A DNA stretch of 64,000 bases from CAWCWN01 sp963799245. GTDB lineage: Bacteria > Chloroflexota > Ktedonobacteria > Ktedonobacterales > Ktedonobacteraceae. This document shows, one piece after another, positions 8,027 through 16,603 of the stretch (the stretch's first letter is position 1; the number at the start of each line of letters is the position of its first letter). The stretch lies in NCBI GenBank assembly GCA_963799245.1, contig CAWCWN010000003.1:1984001-2048000 (forward strand), given 5' to 3'. Below the pieces are notes generated by a model, which worked only from the letters and a program-made list of their open reading frames with translations, searched no databases and was not told the origin of the DNA. The position numbers were made by a program, and so were the translations under genes.

Positions 8027-8980
8027 GTGTCCCTCTGGAGATTGCTCGAAATAAAGCTTGCACCGGACGTCCTGTTTTACATTGGACCTCTCCCGGTCAC
8101 AAACACCCTTCTTTGTACCTGGCTCACGATCGTGGTCCTGGTACTGCTCTTCTATTTTGGCACCCGCCGGCGTGATATGGTTCCCAGGGGTATGCAGAAC
8201 TTTATGGAGTGGGTCATCGAGCTGCTGCTGGGCCTGGCGGAGGGTGTTTCAGGCAAGGAAAAAGCCAAGAAGTTCTTCCCCCTGGTCGCCGTTTTCTTTG
8301 TCTTTATCATCGTTTCCAATCTGCTGGAGGTTATTCCCGGCGTGGATACGGTTGGCTTTATCGATTTCACAAAGATGCAGCAGGCGCATAGCAGCGGCCA
8401 GCCAGTGGCGGGTTTTCTGCTGTTTGGCGACCTTACTAACCAGATCGTACCCTTGTTGCGCCCGGCGACCACAGACCTGAACCTGAATTTTGCTATGGCG
8501 CTTATCGCCGTTATCAGCGCCCAGGTCTTCGGGTTTATCGCATTGGGCCCCAAGGAGCATCTGAGTAAGTACTTTAACGTCGGTATGCTGTTTCGATCGA
8601 TCAGGCATTTTGATGGACTGGGGATTTTCCAGGGCTTCATCGAGTTCTTCGTGGGACTGGTTGAAATTATCAGTGAAATTGCCCGTGTCATCTCCCTGGC
8701 CTTCCGTCTCTTCGGCAATATCTTTGCCGGCGGCGCGGTGCTGGCCGTGTTTGCCTTGATCCTGCCTTTTGTAGCAGATATCGCTTTCATTCCGCTCGAG
8801 CTGTTTGTCGCATTTGTACAGGCGCTGGTCTTCTCACTTTTGACGCTGGTCTACATGGAGATCGCCACAACTGGCCATCCCCATGACGAGACGGAACAGG
8901 AGGCTCACGCGGAGATGGAGCGCAACGCCAGGGCGCAGGCCGAGCGCGCTGCGCCAAGAGAGGCAGCAGCAGCACATTAA
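8027..8980 (+). CDS. atpB: F-type ATP synthase subunit a
   Basis: 317-residue membrane subunit forming the proton half-channels of the Fo motor. Multiple hydrophobic helices are present, and the essential Arg lies in ISLAFRLFGNIFAGG. The start is a GTG at 8027 with AGGAGG 7 nt upstream. The C-terminus has an unusual charged, Ala/Glu-rich tail after the last helix (from about residue 288, HPHDETEQEAHAEMERNARA). Second gene of the operon. Confidence 0.95.
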   Translation: MSLWRLLEIKLAPDVLFYIGPLPVTNTLLCTWLTIVVLVLLFYFGTRRRDMVPRGMQNFMEWVIELLLGLAEGVSGKEKAKKFFPLVAVFFVFIIVSNLLEVIPGVDTVGFIDFTKMQQAHSSGQPVAGFLLFGDLTNQIVPLLRPATTDLNLNFAMALIAVISAQVFGFIALGPKEHLSKYFNVGMLFRSIRHFDGLGIFQGFIEFFVGLVEIISEIARVISLAFRLFGNIFAGGAVLAVFALILPFVADIAFIPLELFVAFVQALVFSLLTLVYMEIATTGHPHDETEQEAHAEMERNARAQAERAAPREAAAAH

Positions 8981-9096
8981 CGCTCTGCCGGAGGAGCTGA
9001 TTTCATTCCATTACTTGCTACTCGCAGATACTTTATGCTGCGATTGCATAAATTACTTAAATAAGCATCGTGTCCTTAAAAAGGAGGATTTTCATC

Positions 9097-9318
9097 ATGT
9101 CACCAGCTACATTTACCATGCTTGCTAAAGCTTTAGCCATCGGTCTGGGAGCCATCGGTCCGGGTATTGGTATCGGTATCGCCGCCGGTCAGGCCTTCTC
9201 CGCCATCGGGCGCAATCCCGAAGCCGAGCCTCTGATCCGTATCAACATGTTTATCGGCCTGGCTTTCGCCGAAGCTATTGCTATTTACGCGCTGGTCATT
9301 GCCTTCATCATTGCCTGA
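9097..9318 (+). CDS. atpE: F-type ATP synthase subunit c
   Basis: 73-residue hairpin protein of the rotating c-ring. Two helices flank the polar RNPEAEP loop. The ion-binding carboxylate is E59 in FAEAIAIY; no Ser/Thr follows it, which points to protons rather than sodium. The start at 9097 follows a strong AAGGAGG; an in-frame ATG at 9070 would add nine residues before the site and is rejected. The stronger ribosome site fits the higher copy number of c. Confidence 0.95.
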   Translation: MSPATFTMLAKALAIGLGAIGPGIGIGIAAGQAFSAIGRNPEAEPLIRINMFIGLAFAEAIAIYALVIAFIIA

Positions 9319-9359
9319 GGTAGTTGGCATCATTCTCAGCATAACGATGTCATCTACTG

Positions 9360-9429
9360 GCCTGGCATTTTCAGGGGGCGGCGGACTATAATTGAGACTA
9401 TAATTGATAAGGAACCAGGCACCCCCTGA
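9360..9429 (+). promoter_or_regulatory. Structured atpE-atpF junction with tandem 12-bp repeat
   Basis: Two complementary pairs interleave: 9360-9365 with 9415-9420 (6 bp) and 9371-9378 with 9422-9429 (8 bp), an arrangement that could form a pseudoknot. Between them is an exact tandem repeat of a 12-mer (9384-9395, 9396-9407), each copy containing TATAAT. This is a structural reading only; an internal promoter is possible but lacks a good -35. Confidence 0.35.
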
Positions 9430-9467
9430 GAAGACCAGGCAGACCGATGGAGGGAGGTACACGAGTC

Positions 9468-9998
9468 ATGCAAGTGTTTGTTCAAGCCGACCTGTTAGGC
9501 GGCTTAGGTATCAATTTCTGGGGCTTCCTCTCTCAACTTATCAGCTTTGGCGTTATCTTCTTTATCCTCTGGCGATGGGGCTTCCCCGTCATAATCAGGA
9601 CGCTTAACAGGCGCCAGGCAGTGATCCAGGAGGGTATCAATAATGCCGAGCAGGCCAGGCGCGATCTCGCCGAGGCGACGAAACGAGCTGAGGAGGAGCT
9701 ACTCAAGGCCCGTCGCGAGGCCCAGGAGACGATTGCCAACGCGCAGTTGGTAGCTCAGGCCGAGGCACAGCGCATTATAGAGGAGGCCGGCGCTCGCGCC
9801 GAGCAGATTGGCCAGCAGCAGATCGTGCGCATTCAGCAGGAGGCTGCCCGCGCCCGCGCTGACTTGCAGCGCCTGGTCGTCAACCTCTCAATCAGCGCCG
9901 CGAGCCAGGTTATCAGGAGATCCGTTGATAATAAAGATAACCGCCGCCTGGTAGAAGAGTTTGTCAGCAATAGCCAGGTAGCGGAGAAGGAACGGTAA
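9468..9998 (+). CDS. atpF: F-type ATP synthase subunit b
   Basis: 176-residue peripheral-stalk subunit. One N-terminal transmembrane helix (FWGFLSQLISFGVIFFILW) is followed by a long charged coiled coil rich in Ala, Glu, Arg and Gln (about residues 45-150) that binds delta. The start at 9468 is chosen because GGGAGG lies about 11 nt upstream; the ATG at 9447 lies before that site. The stop overlaps the atpH start (TAATG). Confidence 0.93.
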   Translation: MQVFVQADLLGGLGINFWGFLSQLISFGVIFFILWRWGFPVIIRTLNRRQAVIQEGINNAEQARRDLAEATKRAEEELLKARREAQETIANAQLVAQAEAQRIIEEAGARAEQIGQQQIVRIQQEAARARADLQRLVVNLSISAASQVIRRSVDNKDNRRLVEEFVSNSQVAEKER

Positions 9999-10669
9999 TG
10001 CTAAAGGGAGCGATAGCACGTCGCTATGCGGGAGCCATGTTCGAGCTCGGGCTTAAGCAGAATAAGCTCGATCAAACGCTCGAGGACGTTCGCGAGATAG
10101 CCAGGGTGTTTGCGAACCGCAAACTCGCCTACCTGCTGCGCGAGCCGAAGGTCCCCCAGCAGCGCAAAGAGACAGCCCTGCGCAAGGCTCTGGCGTCCAG
10201 GGTGCTGCCTACATCGCTCAACCTCGCTTTGCTCGTTGTCCAGCGCGAGCTGGTCGAGTTGATGCCAAATATTGCCAGGGAGCTCGAACAGCTTGTGTTG
10301 AACTACAAGAACCAGGCAATTGCGGAAGTTACAACGGCAACGAAGATTGACGATGCGCAGATGGCCCTGATCAAGCGGGCGCTTGAGCAAAGGACGGGCA
10401 AATCAATTATTCTGCAACCCAGGGTCCAGCCCGATATCGTAGGTGGAGTGATAGCTCGTGTCGGCGATCAGGTGATCGATGGCAGCCTCCGCTACCGTTT
10501 GTCCTTACTGCGCCAGCAACTGCTGAACAGTGGGGCGAACGGCAACAAGGATTTTTTGTCTGAGGCGGAAATGCACAGGATCGTTGCCGAGGTCGAAGAG
10601 GCGACAAACGGAACGAGGGGTGATGGCGCTGCCCGCCAGAATGTGATTGAGCCGAGCCGCTCACAGTAA
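9998..10669 (+). CDS. atpH: F-type ATP synthase subunit delta
   Basis: 223-residue delta subunit linking the b stalk to the top of F1. The N-terminal helical domain starts GAIARRYAGAMFELG, and the C-terminal signature is DIVGGVIARVGDQVIDGSLRYRL. It is some 40 residues longer than usual because of a polar tail after the signature. It overlaps atpF by one base. Confidence 0.93.
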   Translation: MLKGAIARRYAGAMFELGLKQNKLDQTLEDVREIARVFANRKLAYLLREPKVPQQRKETALRKALASRVLPTSLNLALLVVQRELVELMPNIARELEQLVLNYKNQAIAEVTTATKIDDAQMALIKRALEQRTGKSIILQPRVQPDIVGGVIARVGDQVIDGSLRYRLSLLRQQLLNSGANGNKDFLSEAEMHRIVAEVEEATNGTRGDGAARQNVIEPSRSQ

Positions 10670-10763
10670 AACGCTTTTAGGTCCAAACATATACAAGGCA
10701 TACTTGGCATCCTACATACATATGGATAGGATGAGGGTTGCTACCAACCAAGGAGGTATTACG

Positions 10764-12296
10764 ATGGCATCTTGGGCTGATGAAATCAGTGCCATCATAG
10801 AGAAAAACATCGCGGGCTTTGGCGGCAGCGAGACTGCAACGGCCAGTGTTGGCACCGTTATCGCGGTACAGGACGGTGTAACCCGCGTCTATGGCCTGCA
10901 GGATGTGAAGTATCTTGAACTGGTAGAGTTTACCCGCTCAGGGCTCTTTGGCCTGGCCTTCAATCTGGAAGAAGAGACGGTCAGCTGCCCGGTGCTGGGT
11001 GATTACACGCAAATTCGTGAGGATGATGAGGTACGAACCACCGGCCGTATCATCCAGGTACCGGCTGGTGATGCGCTGCTCGGGCGCGTGGTCAATCCCC
11101 TGGGCCAGCCGATTGATGATGGCGGCCCGATCAATACCGATAAATTCCGCCCGGTCGAGCGCGTTGCCCCCGGTGTAATCACCCGTCAGAGTGTGAATAC
11201 ACCAGTGCAGACTGGCCTGAAGGCTATTGACAGCATGATTCCTGTGGGACGTGGTCAGCGTGAGCTGATCATCGGCGACCGTCAGACAGGTAAGACCGCC
11301 ATCGCCATCGATACGATCATCAACCAGAAGGGCAAAGATCTGTTCTGTATTTACGTGGCCATCGGTCAGAAGAACTCTTCTGTCGCGCGTACCCATGAGA
11401 TTCTCGCGCAACACGGCGCCATGGAATATACTACTATCGTCGTAGCGGGTGCCTCCGACCCCGCCCCTCTGAAATACCTCGCCCCCTACGCGGGCTGCGC
11501 CATGGGTGAAGAGTTCATGGAGACGGGACGCGATGCGCTGATCATCTACGATGATTTGAGTAAGCACGCGGATGCCTATCGCAATATCTCACTGATCATT
11601 CGCCGCCCTCCCGGCCGTGAGGCTTATCCGGGCGACGTGTTCTACCTGCATTCACGCCTGCTGGAGCGCGCCGCGCGCCTGAACGAGGACTATGGCGGCG
11701 GTTCATTGACCGCGCTGCCAATCATCGAGACAAAGGCGAACGACATTTCGGCCTATATTCCGACCAACGTCATTTCGATCACGGATGGACAGATCTTCCT
11801 GGAGACTGACCTCTTCAATGCCGGCATCCGCCCCGCGATCAACGTCGGTAACTCGGTCTCACGCGTGGGTACGTCTGCACAGACACCAGCCATGAAACAG
11901 GTAGCGGGTACTCTGCGCCTTGACCTCGCCCAGTTCCGTGACCTCGCGGCCTTTGCCCAGTTTTCTTCGGACCTGGATAAGGCCACCAGGAGCCGCATCG
12001 ATCGCGGCCTGCGCCTGACGGAGGTCCTCAAGCAGGGGCAGTATCAGCCGCTTCCCGTGGAGAAGCAGGTTATGATCATCTATGCCGCCAACCAGGGCTA
12101 CCTGGATGATGTCCCGCTGGATAAGGTTTCGGCCTGGGAGACGGCCTTCTACCGCTTCGTGGATACAACCCATCCTGAGATAGAGCGGGAGATCGTCGGG
12201 AAGTCCGTGAAGTCCAAGGAGAAGATGCCCAAGGAGTTGCTGGACAGGTTGAATGCCGCGATCGAAGAATTCAAGAAGACGGCGGCGCCGAACTAG
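10764..12296 (+). CDS. atpA: F-type ATP synthase subunit alpha
   Basis: 510-residue non-catalytic nucleotide-binding subunit of the F1 hexamer. The N-terminal beta barrel precedes a P-loop in GDRQTGKTAIA, and the alpha arginine finger lies in the conserved VSRVGTSAQ region. The start MASWADEIS at 10764 follows AAGGAGG; an upstream in-frame ATG at 10647 lies inside atpH and is rejected. The atpH-atpA spacer is about 94 nt. Confidence 0.97.
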   Translation: MASWADEISAIIEKNIAGFGGSETATASVGTVIAVQDGVTRVYGLQDVKYLELVEFTRSGLFGLAFNLEEETVSCPVLGDYTQIREDDEVRTTGRIIQVPAGDALLGRVVNPLGQPIDDGGPINTDKFRPVERVAPGVITRQSVNTPVQTGLKAIDSMIPVGRGQRELIIGDRQTGKTAIAIDTIINQKGKDLFCIYVAIGQKNSSVARTHEILAQHGAMEYTTIVVAGASDPAPLKYLAPYAGCAMGEEFMETGRDALIIYDDLSKHADAYRNISLIIRRPPGREAYPGDVFYLHSRLLERAARLNEDYGGGSLTALPIIETKANDISAYIPTNVISITDGQIFLETDLFNAGIRPAINVGNSVSRVGTSAQTPAMKQVAGTLRLDLAQFRDLAAFAQFSSDLDKATRSRIDRGLRLTEVLKQGQYQPLPVEKQVMIIYAANQGYLDDVPLDKVSAWETAFYRFVDTTHPEIEREIVGKSVKSKEKMPKELLDRLNAAIEEFKKTAAPN

Positions 12297-12305
12297 GAGG
12301 CAACT

Positions 12306-13196
12306 ATGGCATCCACCCGAGAAATTCGGCGGCGCATCAAGTCGGTCAAGAATACCGCCCAGATCACCAGGGCCATGCAGATGGTGGCGAGTAGCAAAAT
12401 GCGGCGAGCGCAGGAGCGTGTCGAACGGTCACGCCCTTACGCTGAGCAAATTCGCGAACTCGTCTCGCGCCTGGCAAAAGCGGTGGGCGAAGATATCGGT
12501 GAGGGCGTGGCGCTGCTCAAGCAGCGCCCGATCCACAACATCGGCGTCGTAATGATTACGCCCGATCGCGGACTCAGTGGCGCGCTTCCGAGTAACATCA
12601 ATCGCCAGGCTGCGTCTTCCGCCCTGGAACTACAAAGCAGCCTGGCCGATCAGGGCATGCGTCCGGATGTGAATTTTATCGCTGTTGGCCGTAAGGGGCG
12701 AGACTTTGTTGTACGCTCCCAGCAGAAACTTATGGCGGAGTTCACCAATTACGGCGATAGGCCGGGCCTGAGCGACGCCTCGGCTATTGCACAGGTTGCG
12801 GTCGACGCCTTTCTGAAGGGTGAGGTAGACGCCGTCTACCTGGTCTACGCCAAATTTGTGAACACTATGACGCAGCGTCCGACCACCGAGCAGCTTTTAC
12901 CGGTGCAGCCGCCATCCAAAGCAGAGGACGGCGAGAAGAAGACCCTTGAATATATTTATGAGCCGGACGCCAGGACGATCTTTGAGGCCCTGCTGCCGCG
13001 TTATGTGGATATCCAGGTCTACCAGTCCCTGCTCGAAGGTGTAGCCAGCCAGTATTCGGCTCAGATGGTGGCGATGAAGAACGCCACCGACAATGCAAAC
13101 GAACTTGTTCAGGATCTCACCTTGACCTATAACAAGGCACGCCAGGCCGCTATCACGACGCAAATTCTTGAGGTCGTCGCCGGCTCAGGCGAATGA
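12306..13196 (+). CDS. atpG: F-type ATP synthase subunit gamma
   Basis: 296-residue central-stalk subunit that turns inside the alpha/beta ring. The N-terminal helix (RRRIKSVKNTAQITRAMQMV) and the C-terminal helix (MKNATDNANELVQDLTLTYN) form the coiled-coil shaft, and ITPDRGLSGALPSNIN is the family's conserved Rossmann-like segment. Its start is 9 nt after the atpA stop with AGGAGG at that junction. Confidence 0.96.
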   Translation: MASTREIRRRIKSVKNTAQITRAMQMVASSKMRRAQERVERSRPYAEQIRELVSRLAKAVGEDIGEGVALLKQRPIHNIGVVMITPDRGLSGALPSNINRQAASSALELQSSLADQGMRPDVNFIAVGRKGRDFVVRSQQKLMAEFTNYGDRPGLSDASAIAQVAVDAFLKGEVDAVYLVYAKFVNTMTQRPTTEQLLPVQPPSKAEDGEKKTLEYIYEPDARTIFEALLPRYVDIQVYQSLLEGVASQYSAQMVAMKNATDNANELVQDLTLTYNKARQAAITTQILEVVAGSGE

Positions 13197-13220
13197 GTGA
13201 GCGGCAGCGGTGAGTGCGAC

Positions 13221-13269
13221 TCCGGCCGCTTGACCGAAGGTAGCTGCGCGAGCAGCGTTGGCGGCCGGA
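13221..13269 (+). other. Nested hairpin between atpG and atpD
   Basis: A 9-bp outer stem (13221-13229 with 13261-13269) encloses a 5-bp GNRA-type hairpin (13243-13256, loop GCGA). It lies in the 107-nt spacer within the operon and lacks a T-tract, so it is more likely an RNA-processing or stability element than a terminator. Confidence 0.45.
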
Positions 13270-13303
13270 ATACGGAACCGCGATAGTAAGGAAAAATAGA
13301 CAC

Positions 13304-14722
13304 ATGGCAACAGCAACAATGACGAAGGGCACAATTGTGGAGGTGCTGGGGGCCGTCGTCGATATAGAATTTCCCCAGGATAAATTGCCCGAAATCTATA
13401 ACGCAATCCTGACACGCATCGCCGGCGCGGAAAAGGACCTCACGCTCGAGGTTGAGCAGCTGCTGGGGAATAACTGGGTGCGCTGCGTGGCGATGGGACC
13501 GACCGATGGGCTGCAGCGCGGCATTGCCGCTTACGACACGGGCAAATCAATCTCCGTGCCGGTTGGCACCAAGACCCTGGGGCGTATCTTCAATGTGCTC
13601 GGTGAAGCCATCGACAACAAACCACAGGTCGAGGACGCCCCGCGCGAGCCTATTCATAAGCTGCCCCCCACCCTGGAGGACCAGTCTGCAGGTATTGAGG
13701 TCTTCGAGACGGGCATGAAGGTCATGGACCTGATCTGCCCCTTCATGAGGGGAGGCAAGATCGGAGCCTTCGGTGGCGCGGGCGTCGGTAAGACCGTGAT
13801 CATCCAGGAACTGATCAACAATATCGCCAAGGCCCATGGTGGTTACAGCGTTTTTGCCGGAGTGGGCGAGCGCACGCGTGAAGGGAACGACCTGTACCAT
13901 GAAATGATCGAGGCCGGCGTCATTGACCGCCTGGCGATGGTCTTCGGACAGATGAACGAACCCCCCGGCTCGCGCCTGCGCGTGGCCCTGACCGGGCTCT
14001 CTATCGCGGAATATTTCCGCGACGTAGAGGGTAAGGACGTCTTGCTCTTTATCGACAACATCTTCCGCTTCACGCAGGCGGGCTCCGAGGTATCGGCGCT
14101 GCTGGGTCGCATGCCTTCCGCTGTGGGTTACCAGCCGAACCTGGCTGAGGAGATGGGCGACTTGCAGGAGCGTATCACTTCGACCAAGAAGGGCTCGATC
14201 ACCTCGATGCAGGCCGTCTACGTTCCCGCTGACGACTACACCGACCCGGCCCCGGCCACGACGTTTGCTCACCTTGACTCAACCATCGTGCTCGAGCGCT
14301 CGATCGCGGAGCAGGGTATCTACCCCGCCGTCGACCCGCTGAACTCGACCAGCCGTATCCTCGACCCGCAGGTTGTTGGTGAGGAGCACTACAATGTCGC
14401 GCGCGCCGTGCAGAGGGTCTTGCAGCGTTATAAGGACCTGCAGGATATCATAGCCATCCTGGGCGTCGATGAATTGTCCGACGATGATAAGCTCACCGTT
14501 TCCCGCGCGCGTAAGATGCAGAGATTCTTCTCGCAGCCGTTTACCGTGGCGCAGGCTTTTACTGGACGTGAAGGGAAGTATGTGCCGGTCAAAGAAACCG
14601 TGCGCGGCTTTAAGGAGATCCTTGAGGGCAAGCACGACAACATCCGCGAAGACCTGTTCTATATGGCAGGCGGTATCGATGAGGTCATGCAGCGCTATGA
14701 AGAAGAGCAGAAGAAGGGCTAA
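13304..14722 (+). CDS. atpD: F-type ATP synthase subunit beta
   Basis: 472-residue catalytic subunit of F1. The P-loop is GGAGVGKTVI; the catalytic Glu lies in AGVGERTREGNDLY; the Walker B stretch is DVLLFIDNIFRFTQAG; and the DELSEED-like lever is DELSDDD. It starts MATATMTKGTIVEVLG with an AAGGAA site upstream. It follows a 107-nt structured spacer and precedes atpC by 3 nt. Confidence 0.98.
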   Translation: MATATMTKGTIVEVLGAVVDIEFPQDKLPEIYNAILTRIAGAEKDLTLEVEQLLGNNWVRCVAMGPTDGLQRGIAAYDTGKSISVPVGTKTLGRIFNVLGEAIDNKPQVEDAPREPIHKLPPTLEDQSAGIEVFETGMKVMDLICPFMRGGKIGAFGGAGVGKTVIIQELINNIAKAHGGYSVFAGVGERTREGNDLYHEMIEAGVIDRLAMVFGQMNEPPGSRLRVALTGLSIAEYFRDVEGKDVLLFIDNIFRFTQAGSEVSALLGRMPSAVGYQPNLAEEMGDLQERITSTKKGSITSMQAVYVPADDYTDPAPATTFAHLDSTIVLERSIAEQGIYPAVDPLNSTSRILDPQVVGEEHYNVARAVQRVLQRYKDLQDIIAILGVDELSDDDKLTVSRARKMQRFFSQPFTVAQAFTGREGKYVPVKETVRGFKEILEGKHDNIREDLFYMAGGIDEVMQRYEEEQKKG

Positions 14723-14725
14723 GCG

Positions 14726-15178
14726 ATGGCGACACGCAATACACTGCATGTCGAGGTAGTGACGGCAGAACGTGAGCTGTATTATGGTGAGGCCAACCTG
14801 GTGAGCGCCCCGGGCGTAGAGGGCAGGCTCGGCATCTTACCAAAACACGCGGCTCTGTTGACTATCCTGGCTGCCGGTGAACTGAGAATCGAGCTCGATG
14901 GAGCTGAGGAGCCCCTTTTCGTCTCAGGGGGCTTCCTTGAGGTCTCCAATAACTCGGTCACGGTGCTGGCGGATACGGCCGAACACGCGGAGGAGATCGA
15001 CCAGGCGCGCGCGGAAGAGGCTCGCCGCCGTGCCCAGGAGCGGTTGGAACAGGCCCAATCTGACACTGAGCGCGCCGAATTGCAGGCGGCGCTCGCGAGA
15101 GAGATAGCTCGTCTCAGGGTCGTCGAAATGGTCAGACGGCGAGGCCGGCGCCGCATCGAGATACCTGGCCAGGAATAA
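14726..15178 (+). CDS. atpC: F-type ATP synthase subunit epsilon
   Basis: 150-residue subunit with the N-terminal beta sandwich (LHVEVVTAERELYYGEANLV, GRLGILPKHAALLTIL) and a C-terminal two-helix region of charged Ala-rich sequence that can extend and inhibit the motor. Last gene of the operon, starting 3 nt after the atpD stop and followed by a strong hairpin. Confidence 0.95.
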   Translation: MATRNTLHVEVVTAERELYYGEANLVSAPGVEGRLGILPKHAALLTILAAGELRIELDGAEEPLFVSGGFLEVSNNSVTVLADTAEHAEEIDQARAEEARRRAQERLEQAQSDTERAELQAALAREIARLRVVEMVRRRGRRRIEIPGQE

Positions 15179-15207
15179 TAACTACGCGCTCGGCCTGGTA
15201 GCGCTTT

Positions 15208-15240
15208 GCGGGCGAGGGATGCGCAGCATCCCTCGCCCGC
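15208..15240. terminator. Terminator of the ATP synthase operon (bidirectional)
   Basis: Perfect GC-rich 15-bp stem (15208-15222 with 15226-15240) with a 3-nt loop, between atpC and the convergent TPM-domain gene. Only weak T-runs follow, but position and stem strength support termination. Confidence 0.7.
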
Positions 15241-15270
15241 CTGTCGTCCAGGTTATATTTCCTTTGGGTA

Positions 15271-16278
15271 TTAGAAATTCGAACTGCTGCCGCCTCCACT
15301 TGCATCTCCTCCGCCGCCGAAGTCAGCGCCTGAGCCGCCGCCGAAATCACCACCGTTGCCGAAATCGGCCGCGCTGCCACCCCCACTCCCGCCGAAATCA
15401 CCACCGTTGCCGTAATTATTGCCGGGATTGTTATCGTCGTATTGCGCGCGAGCTTCATCTTCGCCGCGATCTTTCCCCAGCTCGTAACCAAGCAAGCCAC
15501 CCGCCGCCGCGCCTAAACCACCTGCGGCCCAGGGATTCATGCCGGGCCCCTGGTTGTAGTTCGGCCCATAATTGGGCGGATACGGCTGGTTGTAGTTCGG
15601 TCCATAATTGGGCGGGTAGGGCTGTTGATAAGGAGGAATGCCCTGCGGTCTACGTCCAAAAAATCTACGCCGCCCGAGGGTGAAGAGCAGGCCCAGGCCG
15701 AGCAGTACGATCACTCCTCCTATACAACAGGTGGTCCCCAGCATACTGGAAAACAGCCCGCCGCTGTTTGTGGTGGGAACAGGGACAGAGCCGTTATTGG
15801 GATTAGCGGGATTGACAGGGGCAGCTCCCAACGAGGAGCGCAGCGATTGCAGCGAGGCGATGGTCGAAGCCGTGTAATCGCCTTTATTGCTTTGATAGGC
15901 CTGGACAAAGGCCTGCGTGGCGCTATCATACTGGCTCTGGGAGAGCGGCACGTCTGAACCGCCGACGATAGCAACATGGTGATGGGCGCTATTCGTGTCA
16001 ATTGCCATCACCAGCAGGTTGGGGTTCGTCAGATGGGTGGTGGCCTGATGCTCAAAAGCCGATGTATCACCTGTAAACGCGTTGGTCGTATAGATGTTGA
16101 TGGGGTTCGGCAGGCTGCTGGCCGCGCTTCTTACCTGGTCCGCGTTCAGTACGTTCGCCTGGTCGTAAATGTTTACGCTGTTGGCGCTCGCTCCCGCGAC
16201 TGCCAGCAAAGACAGACATAGGGCCATGCCCGTCGCTATAAGCCTCCCGTAAAATCTTCGAAGCTGTGCTTGCTGCAT
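15271..16278 (-). CDS. Secreted/membrane TPM-domain protein with Gly/Asn-rich tail
   Basis: 335 residues. It has a Sec signal peptide (MALCLSLLAVAGASA), then a TPM domain (about residues 35-150, VNIYDQANVLNADQV to the QAYQSNKGDY region), a family of membrane-associated proteins including plant TLP18.3. A transmembrane helix follows (TTCCIGGVIVLLGLGLLFTL), then a basic stop, two near-perfect PYPPNYGPNYNQ repeats, and a Gly/Asn/Asp/Phe-rich low-complexity tail. The start at 16278 has GGAAAG upstream; 16329 is a possible longer start. The cellular role is unknown. Confidence 0.75.
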   Translation of the reverse strand: MQQAQLRRFYGRLIATGMALCLSLLAVAGASANSVNIYDQANVLNADQVRSAASSLPNPINIYTTNAFTGDTSAFEHQATTHLTNPNLLVMAIDTNSAHHHVAIVGGSDVPLSQSQYDSATQAFVQAYQSNKGDYTASTIASLQSLRSSLGAAPVNPANPNNGSVPVPTTNSGGLFSSMLGTTCCIGGVIVLLGLGLLFTLGRRRFFGRRPQGIPPYQQPYPPNYGPNYNQPYPPNYGPNYNQGPGMNPWAAGGLGAAAGGLLGYELGKDRGEDEARAQYDDNNPGNNYGNGGDFGGSGGGSAADFGNGGDFGGGSGADFGGGGDASGGGSSSNF

Positions 16279-16603
16279 ACATTTGTTTCTTTCCGTACAG
16301 TTAAGCCAGAGGACGCTGGATGTCTGCATAGAGATATACCTCTATAACATATACGATTATCAGCGCCCTGGCGATTTAGCTCCTCTAGGTTAAGAACGCA
16401 GTGGGCCAGCAGGTATCCAAGCACTATCCTATCATTGTAAAACATAACCCGGGGCGAAAAGGCCAGCTTATGCAGTCACATTTCTCTACCAGTATCTGCT
16501 GATCTCGCCAGATGGGCATAGATGGTCATATGTATTCGCGCAGAGCGTGATAAAATGAAGAGGTGGAAGATATGTTTTATCTGGATACAGAAGAGGATGC
16601 ACT
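16279..16603. other. Divergent intergenic region upstream of gpmI
   Basis: 325 nt. It carries an extended -10 (TGA then TAAAAT at 16551-16556) for gpmI, giving a leader of about 40 nt. A short dyad (TAGAG and CTCTA around 16331-16346) lies just upstream of the TPM gene. Nothing else was recognised. Confidence 0.5.

Noticed and set aside
10938..11567. Long antisense open frame over atpA (about 209 codons)
   Set aside because: Opposite the conserved alpha subunit, no ribosome site or family match.
13547..14272. Long antisense open frame over atpD (about 241 codons)
   Set aside because: Same cause as above; the plus strand encodes the conserved beta subunit.
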